IMG/VR virus record: IMGVR_UViG_3300007960_000015
Span: 1-64,000 of that record
Length of the DNA stretch: 64,000 bases
Source: a virus
Reading direction: 5' to 3' (one strand)
Shown: piece after piece, positions 59,859-64,000 of the stretch
How the letters are laid out: the number at the start of each line of letters is the position of its first letter
Numbering within the stretch: the stretch's first letter is position 1
The notes under the pieces: model-generated
Database searches by the model: none
Seen by the model: the letters and a program-made list of their open reading frames with translations, nothing else
What the model was told of the DNA's origin: nothing
Program-made: the position numbers and the translations under genes

Positions 59859-60203
59859 ATGAGTGATTTAGATGATGATTATAAAAATATAAGAAAGAAT
59901 TTATATGATTTAGCCGCACAAGGTGATGAGGCTATTCAATTAATGATGGAGTTAGCTAGGGAATCAGAACATCCCAGAGCATTTGAAGTTCTCGGTCAAC
60001 TAATAAAGCAAAATGCTGAAATTAGCGAGAAATTAATGAAGTTACAAAAACAAACCAAAGAAGTTAAAAATGTTGGAAGTCTATCTAATACTGGCGGCAA
60101 TGATTCTATCACTAATAATAATATCTTTGTAGGATCTACTACTGATTTACAAAGAATATTACGCGATGAAACAGTGATTGAACATGACGACAACCAGACC
60201 TGA
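59859..60203 (+). CDS. gp16: Small terminase subunit gp16
   Basis: This 114-residue protein has YKNIRKNLYDLAAQGDEAIQ and HPRAFEVLGQLIKQNAEISE, the conserved coiled-coil core of T4-like gp16. The C-terminal third (NNNIFVGSTTDLQRILRD) is the gp17-contact type. gp16 assembles into rings and stimulates the packaging ATPase. The 3' end overlaps gp17 by 20 bases. Confidence 0.9.
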   Translation: MSDLDDDYKNIRKNLYDLAAQGDEAIQLMMELARESEHPRAFEVLGQLIKQNAEISEKLMKLQKQTKEVKNVGSLSNTGGNDSITNNNIFVGSTTDLQRILRDETVIEHDDNQT

Positions 60204-61743
60204 ATCATATCTAGGGAACGCCCAAGTTAAGAGAGACGGTGTTTCACAGAATTGGACTAAAGAAGATATACTTGAATATAAGAAGTGTATGGAAGATCCT
60301 GTACACTTCGCAGAAACCTATTGTAAAGTAATATCTTTGGATGATGGTTTAGTTCCATTCAAATTATATCCTTATCAAAAAGAAATGTTTAAACATTTCA
60401 ATGATAATAGATTTTCTATTGTTCTTGCATGTAGACAATCCGGTAAGTCTATATCTACTGTGGCTTATCTTTTATGGTACGCAATATTTAAATCAGAACA
60501 GACTATTGCTGTATTAGCTAATAAAGGTTCTACAGCTAGAGAAATGTTAGCACGTATAACATTAATGTTAGAGAATCTTCCATTCTTCTTACAACCGGGT
60601 TGTAAGGCATTAAATAAAGGTTCGATAGAATTTTCAAATAATAGTCGTGTTGTTGCAGCTGCAACTTCTGGTTCTTCTATTCGTGGTATGTCTATTAACT
60701 TATTGTATCTCGATGAGTTTGCTTTCGTAGAAAATGCTACTGAATTTTATACTTCAACTTATCCTGTAATTTCAGCTGGTAAATCTACTAAAGTTATTAT
60801 TACTTCTACAGCAAATGGTTTAGGAAACATATATCATAAGTTATATGAAGGAGCTGTGCAAGGTACAAATGAATTTAAACCATTCAGAGTAGATTGGTGG
60901 GATGTCCCTGGTAGAGATGATGAATGGAAACGCATGACTATTGCTAATACTTCCGAATTACAATTCGATCAGGAATTCGGCAATAATTTCCAGGGTACTG
61001 GTAATACTTTAATTAATGCAGAAACATTATTAGCATTAAAGTCAGTAGAGCCTAATTCTATTCATAATAATGTTAGAATATATGAAGATCCAATAGAGGG
61101 CCATCATTATTTAATGTTTGTTGATGTATCCAAAGGTAGAGGACAAGATTATTCTACATTTAATATTATTGATGTTTCTGCAAAACCCTTTAAACAAGTA
61201 GCGGTATTTCAAGATAATATGATATCACCTTTATTATTTCCTGATGTTATATACAAATATGCAAGTTATTATAATGAAGGTTATGTAGTAATTGAATCTA
61301 ATGATCAAGGGGCAGTTGTTTGCAATGGTTTATATTATGACTTAGAATATGAGAATGTTTATGTAGAATCCATGGTAAAGGCTAATGCTATTGGTGTTAC
61401 TATGACAAGAAAGATTAAAAGAGTCGGTTGTGCCACGATTAAAGATATTTTAGAGCAGAATAAAGTAGAAATTGTAGATGGGAATACTATTCATGAAATG
61501 TCAACGTTTGTTGCTAGAGGTTCTAGTTATGAAGCTGAACCAGGTAATTATGATGATTTAATGATGAATCTAGTATTGTTTGGATGGTTTACTACAACAC
61601 CATTTTTTCAAGAAGCCACTGATGTTAATATGAAAAATATGTTATATGCTGAGAAAGCAAAACAAATTGAAGATGATTTAATACCTGTTGGTATTATGCC
61701 CGAATCTGAACAAGATGATGGCTGGGTAGTATGGGAAGGATAG
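60184..61743 (+). CDS. gp17: Large terminase subunit gp17
   Basis: Start ATG 60184 is chosen; an in-frame TTG at 60178 adds two residues. In 519 residues, Walker A CRQSGKS lies at 83-89 (K88), Walker B LLYLDEFAF has D177-E178, coupling motif STAN, and the C-terminal RNase H-like nuclease begins FVDVSKGRGQDYS. It cuts and pumps DNA into the head. It is slightly shorter than T4 gp17 (610) but with all motifs. A late promoter follows before gp18. Confidence 0.95.
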   Translation: MTTTRPESYLGNAQVKRDGVSQNWTKEDILEYKKCMEDPVHFAETYCKVISLDDGLVPFKLYPYQKEMFKHFNDNRFSIVLACRQSGKSISTVAYLLWYAIFKSEQTIAVLANKGSTAREMLARITLMLENLPFFLQPGCKALNKGSIEFSNNSRVVAAATSGSSIRGMSINLLYLDEFAFVENATEFYTSTYPVISAGKSTKVIITSTANGLGNIYHKLYEGAVQGTNEFKPFRVDWWDVPGRDDEWKRMTIANTSELQFDQEFGNNFQGTGNTLINAETLLALKSVEPNSIHNNVRIYEDPIEGHHYLMFVDVSKGRGQDYSTFNIIDVSAKPFKQVAVFQDNMISPLLFPDVIYKYASYYNEGYVVIESNDQGAVVCNGLYYDLEYENVYVESMVKANAIGVTMTRKIKRVGCATIKDILEQNKVEIVDGNTIHEMSTFVARGSSYEAEPGNYDDLMMNLVLFGWFTTTPFFQEATDVNMKNMLYAEKAKQIEDDLIPVGIMPESEQDDGWVVWEG

Positions 61744-61748
61744 GAATG

Positions 61749-61756
61749 TATAAATA
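61749..61756 (+). promoter_or_regulatory. Late promoter for gp18
   Basis: An exact TATAAATA lies 61 bases before the gp18 ATG. The ribosome site TTAGGAGAA is near the start. Confidence 0.65.
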
Positions 61757-61817
61757 AGTGTATTGAAATATACGTATTATGAATAACATATTAAATCTTG
61801 ATTTAGGAGAATAACAC

Positions 61818-63536
61818 ATGGCCTTTTTAGTTTCACCTGGTGTACAGGTAAAAGAAATTGACCTTACTAATGTTGTTCCGGCTGTATCATCTTCGATTGG
61901 TGCAATTGCAGGCTCATTTCAATGGGGTCCGGCAGATGTTATCCAGACGGTTGGTTCAGAAGAGCAATTAGTTTCGGTTTTTGGGAAGCCGAATGATGAC
62001 ACTTTTAGTACATTTTTAACAGCTTCTCAATTTTTAGCATATGCGAACACTTTAAGAGTAGTTCGTAAGGTTGGATCATCCGCACTAAATGCTGGTGACG
62101 GTGGTTCAGGTTCATTAATTAAAAACGATGACGACGCTCAGGTATATTCAGGCGTTGATAATCTAGTAGCAAAATATCCAGGCGTAATTGGTAACTCAAT
62201 TATCGTTGAAATTTGTCCTGCTGATTCAGGTGCCTTCGCGGGTTGGGCCAGTAAAGACAATTTTAACTCTGCTCCGGGTACTTCAGCACAAGCAGAAGCA
62301 TTTAACTGTTCAAATGACGAAATGCATATCGTAGTTGCTGACGCTAATGGTGTAATTACAGGTGCTGCAGGTACAATTCTTGAGACATATTCATATGTTT
62401 CTCAAGCTTCAGATGCGAAATCATCAGATGGTACTTCAAACTACTGGAAGAATGTAATTAACACACAATCTAATTGGATTCGTGTAACAACAGCATTCAC
62501 AAGTGAGTTTGCAGATTCTGGTACTGCATTTACGGCAATGGGTGGTACAACTGGTAACGTTGTGGCTTATAATACAGCTCCTGCATCAGCTGGTGCTGGT
62601 TCTACATCTGATACTACTTTATCTGGTGGTGTTTCCGACGATACTCTAACTGTTGGTTTGGTTACTGATGGTATGGATATGTTTGGCGATGCTGAAACAG
62701 TAGAGATTTCACTATTAATGAATGGTGCTGATCTTTCTGGTGCAGATCATATAACAGCTTGTAATAAGGCAATTGCAATTGCTGAAGGTCGTAAAGACAC
62801 TGTTGCATTTGTTTCACCTAATACTTCAGATAGTATTTCAAATCCAAATGCTGCTACTGATATTATTACATGGAGATCATCGTTAACTTCATCTTCATAC
62901 GCATTTGCTGATTCTTCAGCTTTGTATGTTTATGATAAGTACAACGATACTTACCGTTGGGTTCCTGCTTCAGGTTCAATGGCTGGTCTTGCTGCTAACG
63001 CAGATCTAGTTGCTGATGCTTGGTTTAGTCCAGCTGGTTTTACTCGTGGTAATATTAGAAATGTAACTAAATTGGCATTCAATCCTAAACAAGCAGAAAG
63101 AGACGATCTATATAAGAATGGTATTAATCCTCTGGTTTCATTCCCGGGTGCTGGTACTCTTTTATATGGTGATAAGACTCTACAATATAAAGCTTCTGCA
63201 TTTGATAGAATCAATGTTCGCAGATTGTTCATCGTTCTTGAGAAAGCTATTTCAAGAGCTTCTAAAGCGTCTTTATTTGAATTCAATGATGAGTTCACAA
63301 GAGCACAATTTAGAAATATGGTTGAGCCATTCTTAAGGGATGTTAAGGGTAGACGTGGTGTTACAGACTTTAAAGTAGTTTGTGATGACACTAATAATAC
63401 TGGTGATATTATCGATACTAATCGTTTTGTTGCTGATATTTACATCAAACCTGCACGTTCTATTAACTTTATAACATTAAACTTCATCGCTACTAGAACT
63501 GGTGTTGAGTTTAGTGAAATTGCAGGAGGTAACTAA
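61818..63536 (+). CDS. gp18: Tail sheath protein gp18
   Basis: This 572-residue protein has the sheath N-terminus FLVSPGVQVKEIDLTNVVPA followed by VSSSIGAIAGSFQWGP. The C-terminal contractile core is present: NPLVSFPGAGTLLYGDKTLQ, RINVRRLFIVLEKAISRASK, and VVCDDTNNTGDIIDTNRFVA. The sheath contracts to drive the tube through the envelope. T4 gp18 is 659; the middle variable domains here are shorter. gp19 follows after one base. Confidence 0.95.
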   Translation: MAFLVSPGVQVKEIDLTNVVPAVSSSIGAIAGSFQWGPADVIQTVGSEEQLVSVFGKPNDDTFSTFLTASQFLAYANTLRVVRKVGSSALNAGDGGSGSLIKNDDDAQVYSGVDNLVAKYPGVIGNSIIVEICPADSGAFAGWASKDNFNSAPGTSAQAEAFNCSNDEMHIVVADANGVITGAAGTILETYSYVSQASDAKSSDGTSNYWKNVINTQSNWIRVTTAFTSEFADSGTAFTAMGGTTGNVVAYNTAPASAGAGSTSDTTLSGGVSDDTLTVGLVTDGMDMFGDAETVEISLLMNGADLSGADHITACNKAIAIAEGRKDTVAFVSPNTSDSISNPNAATDIITWRSSLTSSSYAFADSSALYVYDKYNDTYRWVPASGSMAGLAANADLVADAWFSPAGFTRGNIRNVTKLAFNPKQAERDDLYKNGINPLVSFPGAGTLLYGDKTLQYKASAFDRINVRRLFIVLEKAISRASKASLFEFNDEFTRAQFRNMVEPFLRDVKGRRGVTDFKVVCDDTNNTGDIIDTNRFVADIYIKPARSINFITLNFIATRTGVEFSEIAGGN

Positions 63537-63537
63537 A

Positions 63538-64000
63538 ATGGCGATCCTAGGCGTAGATGATTTTAAAGCAAAACTAACTGGTGGTGGTGCTCGTTCTAAT
63601 TTATTTAAAGCGACATTAGGTTTCCCAGGTTATGTTACTGCTGACGTAGAGAAAGCTTCATTCATGATCAAAGCTGCTCAATTACCAGCTTCTATTATTG
63701 CACCTATCATGGTACCTTTCCGTGGTAGACAATTACAGATTGCTGGTGATAGAACATTTGAACCTTGGAATATTACAATTATCAATGATACTGATTTTGA
63801 TGTTCGTAATTCTTTCGAGGAGTGGATGAATGGTATTAACCAACACAATGCTAATACTGGTTTAACTAATCCGTCTGACTATATGGCAGATATGATTGTG
63901 GCACAACTGGATAAAGATGGCACTGACTTAAAGAGCTATAATATCCGTGGTTGTTTCCCTACGAACTTAGGTGCTATTGAAGTATCTTATGATCAAGAGA
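63538..64000 (+). CDS. gp19: Tail tube protein gp19, 3'-truncated by the window edge
   Basis: ATG 63538 follows the gp18 stop. The visible 154 residues begin MAILGVDDFKAKLTGGGARS and include FMIKAAQLPASIIAPIMVPF, RGRQLQIAGDRTFEPWNITI and FDVRNSFEEWMNGIN, the conserved gp19 tube core. T4 gp19 is 163 residues, so only a short end is missing. The gene is in the expected place after gp18. Confidence 0.9.
   Translation, partial: MAILGVDDFKAKLTGGGARSNLFKATLGFPGYVTADVEKASFMIKAAQLPASIIAPIMVPFRGRQLQIAGDRTFEPWNITIINDTDFDVRNSFEEWMNGINQHNANTGLTNPSDYMADMIVAQLDKDGTDLKSYNIRGCFPTNLGAIEVSYDQE

Noticed and set aside
62951-63391. 146-residue open frame on the minus strand
   Set aside because: It lies wholly inside the sheath gene gp18, has no ribosome site, promoter or domain, and is the complement of conserved sheath codons.
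1-64000. tRNA or rRNA genes
   Set aside because: I saw no cloverleaf-like or rRNA segment in the short gaps. The coding density leaves no gap over about 110 bases, and no stretch over 300 bases lacks a gene.

Overview
The window is part of the genome of a marine T4-like myovirus (contractile-tailed Caudoviricetes) with AT-rich DNA. The structural genes follow the order of cyanophage- and pelagiphage-type T4 relatives: baseplate genes gp53, gp27-like, gp5, gp25, gp6, gp7-like and gp8 at the left end, and neck, terminase and tail genes gp13, gp14, gp15, gp16, gp17, gp18 and gp19 at the right end. T4-type late promoters (TATAAATA) occur in many of the gaps. Uptake genes of the TRAP and tripartite tricarboxylate (TTT) types, and many cell-envelope sugar enzymes, point to a Gram-negative marine proteobacterial host. 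The host cannot be named from this window.

Layout. 1-12.6 kb: baseplate. 12.6-21.5 kb: repetitive tail-fibre genes and small structural proteins. 21.5-26 kb: three diverged asparagine-synthetase-like PP-loop proteins interleaved with a tail protein. 26-28.3 kb: a DctP-like binding protein in its own promoter/terminator unit and a 2OG-Fe(II) oxygenase. 28.3-48.6 kb: a dense, translationally coupled accessory operon with ten radical SAM proteins, a cysteine-rich fibre protein and many nucleotide-sugar or glycan enzymes. These include UDP-glucose dehydrogenase-like, FlaA1/CapD-like dehydratase, small DegT aminotransferase, AGAT-family amidinotransferase, epimerase, SDR, PIG-L deacetylase, NodB deacetylase and glycosyltransferase candidates. 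48.6-50.1 kb: small membrane and exported proteins, including a unimolecular-spanin candidate and a 27-residue membrane microprotein. 50.0-52.8 kb, minus strand: TctA, TctC and a second 2OG-Fe(II) oxygenase. 52.8-57.4 kb: an MscS-like mini-protein, a PAAR tail-tip protein and a transglycosylase-like protein. 57.4-64 kb: neck, terminase, sheath and tube.

How it may fit together. The accessory genes lie where T4 carries its receptor-binding and fibre genes (between gp8/gp10 and gp13), so they probably act at the host surface or on the fibres. The strongest candidate for something new is the unit 29682-32748. Two SPASM-type radical SAM enzymes, with a 72-residue helical protein between them, run directly into a fibre protein. 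That fibre protein ends in four C-x-C-x3 repeats placed immediately before a predicted S74-type autocleavage serine. It looks like a fibre tip that is either enzymatically modified or metal-loaded. Downstream, two separate tandem triplications of radical SAM genes and a sugar-tailoring set suggest that the phage also makes or edits an unusual sugar. These functional links are inferences from gene order and visible motifs.
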